Shown: piece by piece, positions 45,813 to 57,900 of the stretch
How positions within the stretch are numbered: position 1 is the stretch's first letter
Layout of the letters: each line of letters opens with the position of its first letter
DNA from: Mangifera indica
Lineage: Eukaryota > Streptophyta > Magnoliopsida > Sapindales > Anacardiaceae
Assembly: GCF_011075055.1 (NCBI RefSeq)
Contig: NW_025401183.1
Coordinates: 1 to 64,000 of the forward strand
Length of the DNA stretch: 64,000 nt
Reading direction: 5' to 3'
The notes under the pieces: model-generated
What the model saw: the letters and a program-made list of their open reading frames with translations, nothing else
What the model was told of the DNA's origin: nothing
Database searches by the model: none
Position numbers and translations under genes: made by a program

Positions 45813-48631
45813 TAATCCATATCTAAAGTATATTCTTTCTTTATTTTGTTCAATTTTTGTTCTTTCCATGACATATTAAACTCAGAGCCTGTGGAAAAAA
45901 CACAGAGTCAATGGAAAAATGTATAGTTTTTTGCGTATTGAATTGTTCTCTTTTACATTCTCATTATTACTGAAATGCTTCTATGAGCAAGAGTTTAATA
46001 TTTCCACCATTCAGCTTTTCTGCAACTTAATTTCTAGATAAAGAAATAAAAAGTTTCAAAAGGAGCACTAACTGTAAACTTGAAGGTGAACTTTAATTTT
46101 ATAAAATAAAGTTCCAAGTGGGCTTCCCTGCCTTGGGAGAAATGGAATTGTGGTGAGATTCAAGGAATAAAATATGTCGATGATTTGGATAATTAATAAA
46201 TATATTTGCTATCATTTCATCATGAGTTGGCTTAAACTGTTATAAATGTCGTTTTAGTGAAACTTGAGTTCCCGGAGATGCTACTTCTGCTGCCAAATGG
46301 CATCAAATTAACCAAATTCCAAGTTTGATGCATGACTTCTGAAATGACGTCTACCTTACCTGCATAAATTAGCTAAAAAATAATATTAATAATATAAAAA
46401 ATTTATGTATACATATTTTAAATATATAAATAAATATATATTTATATATATTATTATATAATTAAATAATTTTAAATTAAAGATAAAATAATATCTAATT
46501 TATAATATATCTATATAAATATGTATTTATTTATATATCTATTTTAAATACATATAATATTATTTTTAATATATATTTATATAGATTATTATATGATTAA
46601 ATATTATTTTATTTTTAATTTAAAATTATTTAATTATATAATTATATATTTAGTTACGTATTTCAAATAGATACGTATAATTATATTTAAAAATAAAAAA
46701 GCTCATGAGGTCTTGACTTTCCCAGCCGTATTCTAGTCTTTAATATAAAATATCTGATTTATATATTATTAACCAAGTGACTCTGTAATATAGTTAATTT
46801 AATCTAAATGGTTGAATTATTGGATTAAATGATTATAATTATATTTTTAAAATATTTAAGTTATAATTCAAAAAGATTAATATTTTTTAAATTATTAGAT
46901 TTAATTTAATTTTTTTTACATTTTTAGTTATATCTCTTGATAAATTTTAAAATTCTCATTCTAACCTAATGTTATTACGACGTAAGTATATATTTTTCTG
47001 TAGTGACTAAAATATCCCTTGGCTCAAAAGGAGATGTTGAGTTACATGAAGACTGTTACACTTACTCATCCTGTGATTGAGAAAGCTTTCCACTTGACCT
47101 TTTTTTTATTGGACTTTGATCCTGCAAGGGATGAGGATGCAATGGATTTGCTTTGTATGAATTTGACCATGTCTGGTGTTAAGGCATTTGTTGGCTGATG
47201 GGGCATTGATTGGATACTATTGAACATTCATTGGTGAAACATCATATTCATATTGTCCCACCACCATTTTAGTCTGAACTTTTGAAATAGGTAGCTAGGG
47301 CAGTTGATTTTTCGGTTGAATGATTTCATATTTCCAAGGAGAAATTCATGATGAATGGAATCTGGACGAGAAAACAAAGTATTGGAGAAAACTGGGTTTC
47401 TCTTTGGGAGCATTTGAATAGGAAAAATTTCTGGAATGAAATAAAAAATTTATTACTATTGGACAAACCAATAGAGAATTTTGAATAGAGTACTCCTATT
47501 GAAATACACTTGGAGTGCTGAAACTAAGCTCAAAGATTTATCTCTGATACTAAATGAGGTTTAAAAATTTGTTTTATAAAGGAGGTGTATTTAGCCATCA
47601 CGAATGAAGATTTGACTAAATGAGACTAAAAGTCGCTTTCCAAAAATCACCCATCCAAATCCTTTTTTTCAATGGGCTAGCATGGGCTGGACTAAAAAAA
47701 TTATATGCTAGACCCAAGCTCCACGGTCTTAGCCGATTTTGACCCAAAAGTAGGTTGAAAGGACATAACCTGATTATACAGATAATATATTATTATAAAA
47801 TTAAATTTTATTTTATTTTTAATTTAAAATTATCTAATCATATGATGTTACATTATCTATATACTCAAATTATATATTAAAAACATGTACGCATAATTTT
47901 ATTATTTTTATAAACTAAATCAATTTTTCTGAGTGTATTTTTAATTTGAGATATATATATTTTTTAATTCAGTCACATGTGTTGAAATTATCATAATTAT
48001 AAAGCTATATCAAATTTAAGATCATAGCTTATTTTATACGTATGATATGTTAATAGAATAATGCTATATATACCTAATTTTAAATATTTAAATAATATGT
48101 TATCATATATTTGAATATTATTTTATCTTTAATTTAAAATCTTTTAATTATATGATTTTGGATACTAAATTGGATAATAAAAATTGAGTATACATAGTTT
48201 TCAGCAACATGAGCCATGGTTCAAATTCAATTCATGTGCTTCATCCTTTTGTTCAATTACATGTGAGAACCTAAGAAGTTGATCCACACGTTGAGCCCTC
48301 GACCTCATCTTCGTCTTCTTCTAACAACACTGCATTTTTTCTTCTGTTTTTATATGCAAGTTATACTAATCACAAGACGGTAGAACTCTACAGTAAAGAT
48401 TTAGGCGCTGAAACGTTTTGTTTTTTCTTGGGTGATTGGATATGTCTGCATGATGAGATAGATAGTGATCTTGTCATTCATCTGTGATCGCAATTTTCTC
48501 AGCAAGGGACAAGTTAATCAGTTCACATTGCATTGTCAAACGATTCCATCACATTATTAATAGAATAAAGATGTGTTGTATTTTCAATGGAACTATTTCC
48601 CATCGTCATTATTAGAACCAAACAGCTGTGA
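45813..48631. other. AT-rich spacer with MITE remnants
   Basis: 46385-46700 holds two overlapping AT-rich MITE-like units (ATTTTAAATTAAAGATAAAAT and its mirror). Similar remnants lie at about 47775-47905 and 48054-48206. 46990-47600 is less AT-rich and might derive from an old gene or element, but I recognise no protein. Confidence 0.4.
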
Positions 48632-50481
48632 TTAATATAGTTTTACTGATCTCGGCCTGACCCTATCTTCTTCTTCTGACTGTTTGTCACAGAGTAGACC
48701 TTCACGTCCACAGGAATTTTCGTTAACAATCTCATCAACCAACCACTGAATATTCATGTCCGAGGAACCGCCGCTGGCTACTGCATTCCTTGCTGCAAGC
48801 TTCAATTCCGTGACATTCTTCTTGTAATCTTCTGATTTGGGTCCACTATAGATTTCTTCAATACATTTCCCCAGATCCTCAGTGGTAACAATTCCGTCAC
48901 TGTTTGGCCTAAGCCTTAGGCCAATCTTGAAAACATCAGTTGCAAGCTTTGCATTTGTCGGTTGGTCAGTCCATTGAGGATATGCGATGACTGGCACTCC
49001 TGCAGCTATTGTTTCTGACAGAGAATTCCACCCACAGTGGGTTATGAAACCGGCAATAGCCGGGTAGGCCAAAACTTTTGTTTGGCGACACCAGGATGCA
49101 ATAAAGCCTCGGTCTTACGTTTCTTCGACGAACGCATTTGGTAATTCACCTGCACCATCAGGTTTAGGAAATTCTGGTTGCTTTACCACCCATAAGAATG
49201 GATGACTACAATTCTTAAGAGCCATTGCCATGGCCTCCATTTATTTTGCTGATAAGACCAGGACGCTACCAAATGATATGTAAATAACTGAAGAAGCTGC
49301 TTGATTGCTTAGCCATTCTAAGCAAGAATCTTCAGGTTTCCAGAGTTCAACCCCGATATCGAGGATATCATCTTCACCGAGAAGCGAAAGAGGAACCAGA
49401 GGACCAACTGGTCGGATTTGACAAAGCTCAGACATGGAGTCGGTGACTTCTTTCTCTAACTCAAGAAACGAATTGGCCAATACCCAGTTGTGCTTCTTCA
49501 TGTTTTGATACAAGCCAGATAACATTTTTAGGATGTTACTAAAAGGATCTGAAGGAAGAATAAATGAAGGCAAATCTTCCGTGGACAACACCGGTAAGCC
49601 TGGCAACTCGACGCTTAAGCAAGGACTCTCTAAAGGGAAACGGTTTTAGTTTATTTAAAAAACCATAATAAATAGCAAAGAGTGAACATGGTTGGATCCA
49701 AAGCAATGCACAAGGGACTTTATGCTCTACGGCAACATTAGCCGCCCATGCAACAAACGGATTGCTAATGGTGCAAGAAAGCTTCTTATGGTTATAACCG
49801 TTGTGTTCTTTGATAAGGTTTGAGAGGTTAACAGGTCCAACTTTTCCAAGAGTTTCAAAGTAGTGATCGAAATTGTTTGTCCTGTCGTAGCCTAAGTCGA
49901 ACCCATCAGAGAAAAACAGAAACCGGATATCAGAGGTAAATGGCTTGGGCACATGTTCTTTAGCGTTTTCGGTGCAGGCGAGTCCAACATGGAGGCCTTT
50001 GGAGATTAGACGTTTGCCACGGAGAATCACATTTCAAAAACTAGCTATTGAGATGGAAGCGCCCAAAGCCATAAACCCCACACTAGTTGCCTATACATTT
50101 CAATGTGAGATTCAAGTCTCATACCTTGTATTTGAGATCCTAACATACCACCACGCTCCGTAGCCCCGGTGCCCACGCGTGCTGACTGTGCGCTAGCTCC
50201 CTGCTAGCCTCGGGCGAACACTACAATACCGGCATCACCACCCGCGCTGCACGATTGCAACTGGGAGACATGGTGATGACTCTGATACCAAATGATACGA
50301 ACCTTAGGAGAACCACACCTCAAAAACTAACTATTGAGATGGGAGAGTCTAAGACCATATAAACCCCACACTAGTTACCCATACTTTCCAATGTGAGATT
50401 CAAGTCCTATACCTTGCATTTGAGATCCTAACACACATACACATGATGATGAATAGCTTGTTTGTCTTCCTTCAAAGCCAT
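48632..50481 (-). pseudogene. UGT84-type glycosyltransferase pseudogene split by a TRIM element
   Basis: The body matches the intact UGT at 55725-57215 along its length. It starts at 50481 with MALKEDKQAIHHH, then is interrupted by the TRIM at 50021-50433. It resumes with GKRLISKGLHV, so about 17 codons, including the catalytic-His segment (VAFAAQGHINP in the paralogue), are lost at the junction. Further lesions: a 1-bp insertion near 49640, a CAA-to-TAA stop after SFGSVLVLSAK (near 49241) and an AAA-to-TAA stop near 49118. The PSPG box is otherwise recognisable (FITHCGWNSLSETIAAGVPV) with C-x-Q altered to CRQ. The gene cannot make an active enzyme. Its many independent lesions suggest it has been dead for some time. 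Confidence 0.93.
50021..50433 (-). mobile_element. TRIM retrotransposon inserted in the UGT84 pseudogene
   Basis: Read on the minus strand: 5' LTR 50433-50293 (141 bp, TGTTAGGATCTC...CGTATCA, TG...CA ends). A two-base gap follows, then a primer-binding site TGGTATCAGAG (50290-50280) complementary to initiator-Met tRNA. A 147-bp non-coding interior precedes the 3' LTR at 50145 to about 50021. The LTRs are clearly alike but diverged, and the 3' LTR lacks its last ~16 bases. Host UGT codons lie directly on both sides. With only ~410 bp and no protein it fits a terminal-repeat retrotransposon in miniature. Confidence 0.88.
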
Positions 50482-50745
50482 GAATATTTTGACACGAAAT
50501 CTGGACAGACAAATGCGAGAGGATCAAAGGAAGAGAGGTTTCTAAGTGGAAATGGAATACAGCAACCCAAAATCATATGCCATATATATAGCCGGTCACT
50601 CGTGTATGTGTGTGTTGCATGCCGATTTGTGAGGTTTCACAGTATTATAACGTTTTGTATCACTAAAAGATTTTCGAGAAATTATATTTAAGAAAATATT
50701 CAGACGTAAGAACAGATTACCAGTATTTTATATTTTCCTTTTAGC

Positions 50746-50900
50746 CATTATTAATGTATTTTACACGTGAACTTCGATGAAATAATAGATTTCCCACTTT
50801 TTATATTTAAAATGATCATTTTCCATTATCAACGTATTTTTCACATGGGCTTTGATGAAAAAATAGATTTTTCACTTTTTCTAATTTAAAATGATCATTT
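50746..50900. repeat. Two tandem ~77-bp units
   Basis: ATTATTAATGTATTTTACAC..AAAATGATCATTTT (about 50746-50822) is followed directly by a second, ~80% alike copy (50823-50900). It is AT-rich with no coding sense. Confidence 0.75.
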
Positions 50901-51904
50901 TTTAAACTACTCATTAAAATTGAACAATAGTTTTAATCAAAATTTTAAAAATTCAATCTAACCAATCAATTTTGACTGATTTAACCAAAAACTCGTATAT
51001 AATCAAGTCTATTTTTCATGCAATTATTTATCAATTAAAATATTAATTAAATCAAGTCAAAAATAGTCATCGGGTAATATTGAAATTTTAATTTATAAGA
51101 ATTTTTATACATATTTGACTCCAAATACAAAAGAGTTTATGCTATTAAAATTTAGAGTCAAAAACTTATGATGAATCAAATTTACCTTATTTGAATTATT
51201 TGTACTTTAATATTGTGAATTGTATTATTAATATAAATAAACAAATTTAGAGTTGTAATGGTGGTAAATTTGAGAATATTTTATAGATGACACACATATT
51301 AATTAATTAAATAATTATATATAATTCTGAGGTATTAATTCAATCTTTCATAATTATTTATTCAATTGTAATGTTTAGATTAAAATTGATCGATTAAACT
51401 GATCAAACCGTAAACCAATAAAGTAATTAATTCGATACCAATTTAATTTTAAAAACCTTGATTTTAATAGTTAAAAGACATTTTTATTATTTATACATTA
51501 TAAAATAAGTATGATATCATTTACATTTCTAATAATTAAAACATATTATATTTTTTTATCCTAACACTTCCTACTTTCTTCTTCCCTCCTTTATCCTTCC
51601 CCTTCCACACCCTCCACCCCTTACCCCCTTTTTCTGCTTTTTCAAATTTTGCCACCAAAAAACACTCAAAGGAGTTAATGGAACTTTCAAATCTAAGAGG
51701 TGCTTATTGAAAATATTCTCTTATTTATGATATTATGCTTCTGTTTACAGAGTTGTTCTTCAATTTTCGACGTTTTTTAGTGTCTTTTCGATGACTTTGA
51801 TTCTACTGTGACACATAATTTGTAAACACCAAATTTTACTCAGTGACATTTTTAGAACATGATATCAATTAATTATATATTGGTCTAACAATGAAGGAGA
51901 GGGC

Positions 51905-52325
51905 ATTGCGCTGTCATGATGAAATCTAGGGCAAATATCATTACATTCTAGGCATTAACAAAAACCAGTCAAAAGATGGAAGATAATATAGATTATGAAG
52001 GTAAATATGCTTTTGGAAATAACAGACAACTCAAAGTAGAACTTCACATATTTAATCCTTCTAGTTGCACATATTAACTAATGTAAGCTTATTTATTATC
52101 AGGAAAAAATATAAAAACCTTCATATGATAACAAAAAACATAAGCTTATAACCCATATTAATTAATTTGCGCGACTAGAAGACTTGGATATTTAAAACTC
52201 TAACTTGAGTTGCCTGTTATTTTAAAAGCACATTTGCCTTCGTAATGTATATTATCATCCCTCTTCTAATAGTCTTTATTAATGTCTAGAATCTAAAACA
52301 ATTTGCAATAGACTTTACCATTACA
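51905..52325. repeat. Imperfect long inverted repeat (hairpin)
   Basis: The left arm at about 51905-52092 and the right arm at about 52139-52325 are inverted copies of one another (e.g. AAATAACAGACAACTCAA at 52018 against the complement of TTGAGTTGCCTGTTATTTT at 52207). The loop is about 45 bp. Arm identity by eye is about three quarters. It is either a foldback element or a hairpin transcript locus. Confidence 0.65.
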
Positions 52326-52477
52326 TTGTAGACAACCCCTCTCCTCGGTTGATAGACTTATATGAATTCCCGTATCATTTTATTGAAGAAAGAAGGCTGG
52401 CAATGCTTGCCTTCATCATGTATTTTATTTTATTAAATCGGGACAATATAATTAAAGGGATGAAATTAATTTATTGT

Positions 52478-53091
52478 GAAAATAACTTTAGGTATTCATG
52501 ATATATTAAACAATGAATGAACCATTTTAATGAAAATATGTTGTGACAAGATGATTTGTTATACTAAGTATTGACAAAATTGATGGTGTTATAATAAATA
52601 AGTTTATTTCCAAAGGAGGTAAGTTTCGACCCAAAAAAATGACAATGTGATAAAATTTTCCATTACCATAAACTTATTGTAACACATTCACTTACAAAAA
52701 TTATAAACTCGTTATTATAACAATATTTATGGTGACAATAACTTTAGGAAGTTATGATATATCAAATAATTTATGAATTATTTAGGTGAAGTTACGTTAT
52801 AATAAGATAATTTGTCATACAAAGTTGTGATGATAAACTTAAAATGTCAAAATTAATGTTAATATTATAAGATAAGATAATTTGCTATACTAAGTCGCGA
52901 CAATAAATTTAAAGTGACAAAATTAATGTTGTTATGATAAGATAAATTGATTCTCAAATGAGGGAATTTTGGGGGCAAAACAAAATCTATAATGTGACAA
53001 AATTTGTCATTACCATATAGTTATTATGACCAATAAATTGATAACAATTGTAAAATTGTTACTATAAATGGACAGTAATAAAGTTGTAGTG
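52478..53091. repeat. Degenerate tandem repeats ending in a CACTA-like terminus
   Basis: The unit TGACAATAACTTTAGGAAGTT..GATATATCAAA recurs at about 52478 and 52735. Later sub-units repeat GTGACAAAATTAATGTTGTT. The array ends at 53091, where the minus strand begins CACTACAACTTTATTACTG. Subterminal repeats next to CACTACAA are typical of CACTA (En/Spm) transposons. I could not find the opposite end or any transposase. Confidence 0.4.
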
Positions 53092-53483
53092 ACTAGATCT
53101 ACAAACATGTGAGTTTGTTAGCGTATAGACCTTGGTTAAATAGGTATAGATAAAATGTGTAAAAATATACATACCCACTCCCAACCTTATCATTTCATTC
53201 AATCTATCATTCTAACCCCTAAATTTTTACCAAAAAATATCATTTCATTCAAGCTATTATTCTTGAATTTGAAACTTACCAAATTAATTTAATGCACCAA
53301 AAAATAATACACAATCATCAAGTAAATGTAATTTTGAGTTAATGTTCATATAAACATTTAAATATAACAAACTTCATTCCTTGAATTTGAAATCACGATA
53401 ATAGATTTTGAGTGAGAGTGTAAGGTTTGGTTGTGATATTGTTTTGAGGTTTATATAAAAGGGGGTGATTGTATTTTTGTTTT

Positions 53484-53647
53484 CAATAAAATTATGTATA
53501 CAATGTTATACACAAATAACGACATATTACTATATAATCAAGTATTAGTTTATCTCTAATTTAAAAGTATCTAAAAATACTCATCGCACGATGATATATA
53601 ATTATTTATATATAAAATTATACATATTATTTGTACATATAACATTA
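53484..53647. mobile_element. Short AT-rich MITE-like element
   Basis: The left end CAATAAAATTATGTATAC and a right end whose complement is GTAATGTTATATGTAC match the short MITE family of 3211/7164/55294. No target duplication was found. Confidence 0.45.
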
Positions 53648-55293
53648 CTTTTTTTAATTTTTGATTTTTGATTTTTAGTTATATTGAATAACTCCTAAAG
53701 AGTCATTCAGTTTCGTATACAACCGTTAATTTTGCTCATTTTTTCACTAACCCATAGCTTTCTCACCGGAATAAAAATATCTCCATCACAATCAACAAAG
53801 AGTAGAGCTGAAAATATTGTATGGTAGGTGAGTATTCATAAGCATGAAGACAAACTGATTAAGTTGGGCTATCTCTATCTTCACTTAACGAGTCATTTTC
53901 ATGGCTAGAAAGATTTTTTTCCAAACGTTAACTTGTTCTCTAATAATTCCTCTCGAGTATACGAAAAATAGACCAGAACCCGACGTACATATACATGAAA
54001 ACGTTAAACGATGATAAAGAGGACAGTGAATATATAACTTCAATTTTTGGGGAAATATATATATGAAGATAGAGATAAAATCAATCCCAAATCTTAGAAT
54101 CTTCTCCCTTTAGAGATAAAATTAAATTAAAAAATGACTATATTTATATAAAAATAATATGACTATATATATATAAAGACTGTTTTAATTAACATCCCGA
54201 AAAATAGAGTTCACATAAACGAACTGTAGTGCTTGTGAGTTGATAAAGACCAGAAGGTTTAGAATTTTGGTTGTTAGGCTAATATAAAAGCAACAGAAGC
54301 TGAGTAGGGTTTTTTTTTTTTTGCATTATTTATTTAGTTTTGGTGGACATAGAACTTTCACGTAAATTTAGTATGTATTAGTGTTATTATTTCCTTAATT
54401 ATGCTGGGTAAGTAGTGAAAGTAACGGACTTTACAACTAAATCTGTAAAATATATTAACCACTTCTAACGAAAGATACTATATGACTGTAATCAACTTTA
54501 ATAAAAGTTTTATACATCTAATCCTTGAGGTAATTAGTCGACGTCCTGGTACTTGACATTTTTGCGCACGCTGAAGGAGAATCCATAAGTATCACCATAT
54601 ATTGGATTTCCTTTGTCTTTGATTCAAGCAAGACAAACATATGCGTGCCCACAAGGAAAATAAGGCAATTCCACCATTTAAGAAGTAGACTGAAACTCTA
54701 AAGGTGGATTTCTATGCTTAGATGGATGATTTTGGATACGTTTAATTCAGATAATCTTATATTACAAAAAATAAAATATTAAACAATGATTGATTACCTG
54801 AAAGATTATAAATTATTAATTTTGCTAAATTTTATATTTATAAATAATTATTATATTTACTTGATAATAATAAATTAATATTTAAATATTATTTTATTTA
54901 AAAACCCTTACAAATTATTGAGTATAAATTAATATTGTGTTTGATTAAACTAGCATGTCTTATGCTAAATGTTTGTTTTGTATGTTTTCAAAATATTTTT
55001 CCCATTAATAATATATTAATTATTTTCCATTTTATCAAATTATGAAATTAATTAATTAAATTATTTTTTTAAGTTGATATTTATTTTATAAAATTTTCTC
55101 TATATTATTTGTGATTTTAATTGAGAACAATGATATCTCTTTTATAAAATTTTATAAAGATAAAATTGTAAAAAATTAAAATTAACTTATAATATTTTAA
55201 TAGCTAATATAGATATTATATTACTTTATATATTACAAGAAAAAGATAGATCTTATTAAACCCTCTACAAATAAAGTTTTATGATTTATATAA
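53648..55293. other. Intergenic, AT-rich
   Basis: No gene is recognised. 54720-55290 has very low GC. Confidence 0.4.
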
Positions 55294-55464
55294 AAGTAAA
55301 ACTATGTGCACAATCTATGTTTATAATTTTATATATAAATAATAATATATTATTATGTGATTGAATAATTTTAAATTAGAGATAAATGAATGTCCAATTA
55401 TATGGTGACATGTCATTATTTATATACAAAATTATACATATAAATTATGCACATAGTTTTATTG
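55294..55464. mobile_element. Short AT-rich MITE with near-perfect 9-bp duplication
   Basis: 171 bp. Ends are AAGTAAAACTATGTGCA and CAATAAAACTATGTGCA (opposite strand). Flanks are TTTATATAA (55285-55293) and TTTATATTA (55465-55473), 8 of 9 matching. It sits about 130 bp upstream of the UGT84 TATA box. Confidence 0.7.
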
Positions 55465-55594
55465 TTTATATTAAACAGTCAATAAAATCTGTGGGGAAAT
55501 TACTATCTTTGAAATAGTTTTATTTAGTAATACAAATATTTTGATCCTAATTAGAGAGCACCGCATTGAAGACTCACAAATCTTAGTGACCGTC

Positions 55595-55602
55595 TATATA
55601 TA
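55595..55602 (+). promoter_or_regulatory. TATA box of the intact UGT84 gene
   Basis: TATATATA, 130 bp before the ATG at 55725. Confidence 0.55.
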
Positions 55603-55724
55603 GGGCATATGATTTCGGCTTATCATACTATACCATACTCGGTTTCCACCACAACACCTTTCTTTCTCTTTTTTGGTAGCCTCATCTTGGGTCTTTCCTG
55701 AGAAATTTGCTTGTCTGACCATTC

Positions 55725-57215
55725 ATGGCTCTAACGGAAGACAAACAAGTCATTCATCATGTGCTATTGGTGGCATTCGCAGCTCAAGGTCACATTAATC
55801 CATTGCTTAGACTTGGCAAACGCCTTGTCTCCAAAGGCCTCCATGTTACACTCGCCTGTACCGGAAACATCCAAGAACGCTTGCTTAAACAAGTTGCCAC
55901 CACCAACACAGAGGACGAAAGCAACAACAGCAGCAACAACAGCAAGAGCCACTCTATTTCTGGGATCCAACTTCTGTTTTTCTCTGATGGGTTCGACTTA
56001 GACTATGACCGCAAAGCCGATTTAGATCACTACTTCAACACTCTAGAAAAAGTCGGTCCTGTTAACCTCTCAAACATGATTATAGAACACTACTATAATA
56101 ACCACAAGAAGCTCTCTTGCATCGTTATCAATCCGTTTGTTCCTTGGGCGGCTGATGTTGCTGTTCAGCATAGAGTCCCTTGTGCCTTGCTCTGGATCCA
56201 ACCATGTTCAATCTTTGCTATTTATTATCGTTTTTTCAACAAACTAAACTCGTTTCCCACCTCAGAGAACCCTGACTTGAGTGTTGAGTTACCAGGCTTA
56301 CCAGTGTTGTCCACAGAAGACCTTCCTTCATTTGTTCTTCCTTCAAATCCATTCAATAGCCTCTTAAAAATGATCTCCGGTTTGTACCAAAACATGAAGA
56401 AGCACAAATGGGTACTGGCCAATTCATTTTTAGAGTTAGAGAAAGACGTCATTCACTCCATGTCCGAGCTTTGTCCAATACGACCCGTCGGTCCTCTGGT
56501 CCCTACTTCACTACTTTGTGAAGATGAAGAGTCCGATGTTGGCGTTGAACTCTGGAAACCTGAAGATGCTTGCTCAGAATGGCTAAACAAGCAATCAGCT
56601 TCTTCAGTTATTTATGTATCATTTGGTAGCATCACCGTCTTATCAGCAAAACAAATGGAGGCCATAGCAACAGCACTGAAGAATAGTAATCATCCATTCT
56701 TATGGGTTGCCAAGCAACCAGAAGTTCCTACATCTGACGGTGCTGGACAATTACCAAATGGGTTCATCGAAGAAACGAAAGACCAAGGCTTTATTGCATC
56801 CTGGTGTCCCCAAACAAAAGTTTTGGCCCATCCAGCAATTGTCTGTTTCATAACTCATTGCGGGTGGAATTCTTTGTCAGAAACAATAGCTGCAGGAGTG
56901 CCAGTCATTACATTTCCTCAATGGTCTGACCAACCAACAAATGCCAAGCTTGTTACTGATGTTTTCAAGATCGGTCTAAAGCTTAGGCGAAACAGTGAGG
57001 GTATTGTTAGCACTGAGGAAGTGGAAACATGCATTGAAGAAATCATTAATGGACCCAAATCAGAAGAGTACAAGAAGAACGTAATGGAATTGAAGGCTGC
57101 AGCAACGAAGGCAGTGGCTAGCGGCGGGTCGTCAGACATGAATATTCAGTGGTTGGTTGATGAGATTAGCAATGGAAATTCTTGTGAAAGTGAAGGTTTT
57201 CACTTTTCTAAGTGA
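55725..57215 (+). CDS. UDP-glycosyltransferase, UGT84-like, intact
   Basis: 496 residues, one exon. It transfers glucose from UDP-glucose to small acceptors in the cytosol. The N-terminal VAFAAQGHINPLLRLGK places the catalytic His at 23. The PSPG donor box spans 360-403, from WCPQTKVLAH to WSDQ, with HCGWNS in the middle and Gln403 at the end, the residue that favours glucose. The acceptor domain (residues 1-250) has FFSDGFD, PFVPWAADVA and ALLWIQPCS, as in UGT84 enzymes. That group mostly forms glucose esters with carboxylic acids such as hydroxycinnamates, gallate or indole-acetate. Ten or so Asn/Ser codons in a row near 55915-55945 form a low-complexity acceptor-side loop absent from the broken paralogue. 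The acceptor cannot be told from sequence alone. Confidence 0.95.
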   Translation: MALTEDKQVIHHVLLVAFAAQGHINPLLRLGKRLVSKGLHVTLACTGNIQERLLKQVATTNTEDESNNSSNNSKSHSISGIQLLFFSDGFDLDYDRKADLDHYFNTLEKVGPVNLSNMIIEHYYNNHKKLSCIVINPFVPWAADVAVQHRVPCALLWIQPCSIFAIYYRFFNKLNSFPTSENPDLSVELPGLPVLSTEDLPSFVLPSNPFNSLLKMISGLYQNMKKHKWVLANSFLELEKDVIHSMSELCPIRPVGPLVPTSLLCEDEESDVGVELWKPEDACSEWLNKQSASSVIYVSFGSITVLSAKQMEAIATALKNSNHPFLWVAKQPEVPTSDGAGQLPNGFIEETKDQGFIASWCPQTKVLAHPAIVCFITHCGWNSLSETIAAGVPVITFPQWSDQPTNAKLVTDVFKIGLKLRRNSEGIVSTEEVETCIEEIINGPKSEEYKKNVMELKAAATKAVASGGSSDMNIQWLVDEISNGNSCESEGFHFSK

Positions 57216-57719
57216 CAACCAGTCAGCAGAACAAGATAAGGTTGCGACTTAATTGTATTATTATAGCTGTTCTGGTTCACATAATGGGAACTGTCTTCAT
57301 CATTTGTGAAAATTGAAAAAGGCATGTATTGTTGAATAGTTGGAATAATTTGAAGTATGCAGCTACGATCTGATTTGTCTATTAATTGCTATAAAAATAA
57401 TGACCATGAATAAATGGTAAGAATATCTATCTCTTATGGTATGAACATTTTTAATCAGTTAAGTCTTTATATTCATGTAACAAGGTATCAAAATCCTCCT
57501 ATGAAAGGTTGGTAATTTTTTTGGTAACATTTTATCACTGCCGAGTATTTTGTGCCTTTTTCTATGTCAAATAACAAGTTATCATTCATTTTGTTCCTGT
57601 TTCCTCCCTATATCAATACGTGTATATCTTTACCAAAGCTCGTTTTCCTCTTTACATTCGTACTCTTGTTGACAAACTCCACATGGATTATACATCACCA
57701 TCTTGAGTTTGAGGAGAGC

Positions 57720-57900
57720 TGTTAGCATTATTTAGCTCCACCATTAGCTCCTTACTTGTATACATCATTGGCTTTCTAATTGTATCCTTAATTGTGGGCT
57801 AATTCCTTAACTTTATTTCTTTCTTATTCTACTATAAATAGGCTCGGATGTAAACTTACTGAATCATGAAATACAAAAATACCATTCTCTCAATGTAACA
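57720..57900 (+). mobile_element. Possible solo LTR (Copia-like)
   Basis: TGTTAGCATTATTTAG begins a 181-bp stretch ending ATGTAACA (TG...CA). It carries a TATA motif (CTATAAATAG at 57831-57840) and a downstream AAATACAAAAATACCATTCTC run like the R region of plant Copia LTRs. There is no clear 5-bp target duplication and no interior. Confidence 0.35.

Noticed and set aside
46990..47420. Moderately GC-richer stretch that might be an old coding fragment
   Set aside because: Translation in all frames gives no recognisable domain and is broken by stops; could not be supported.
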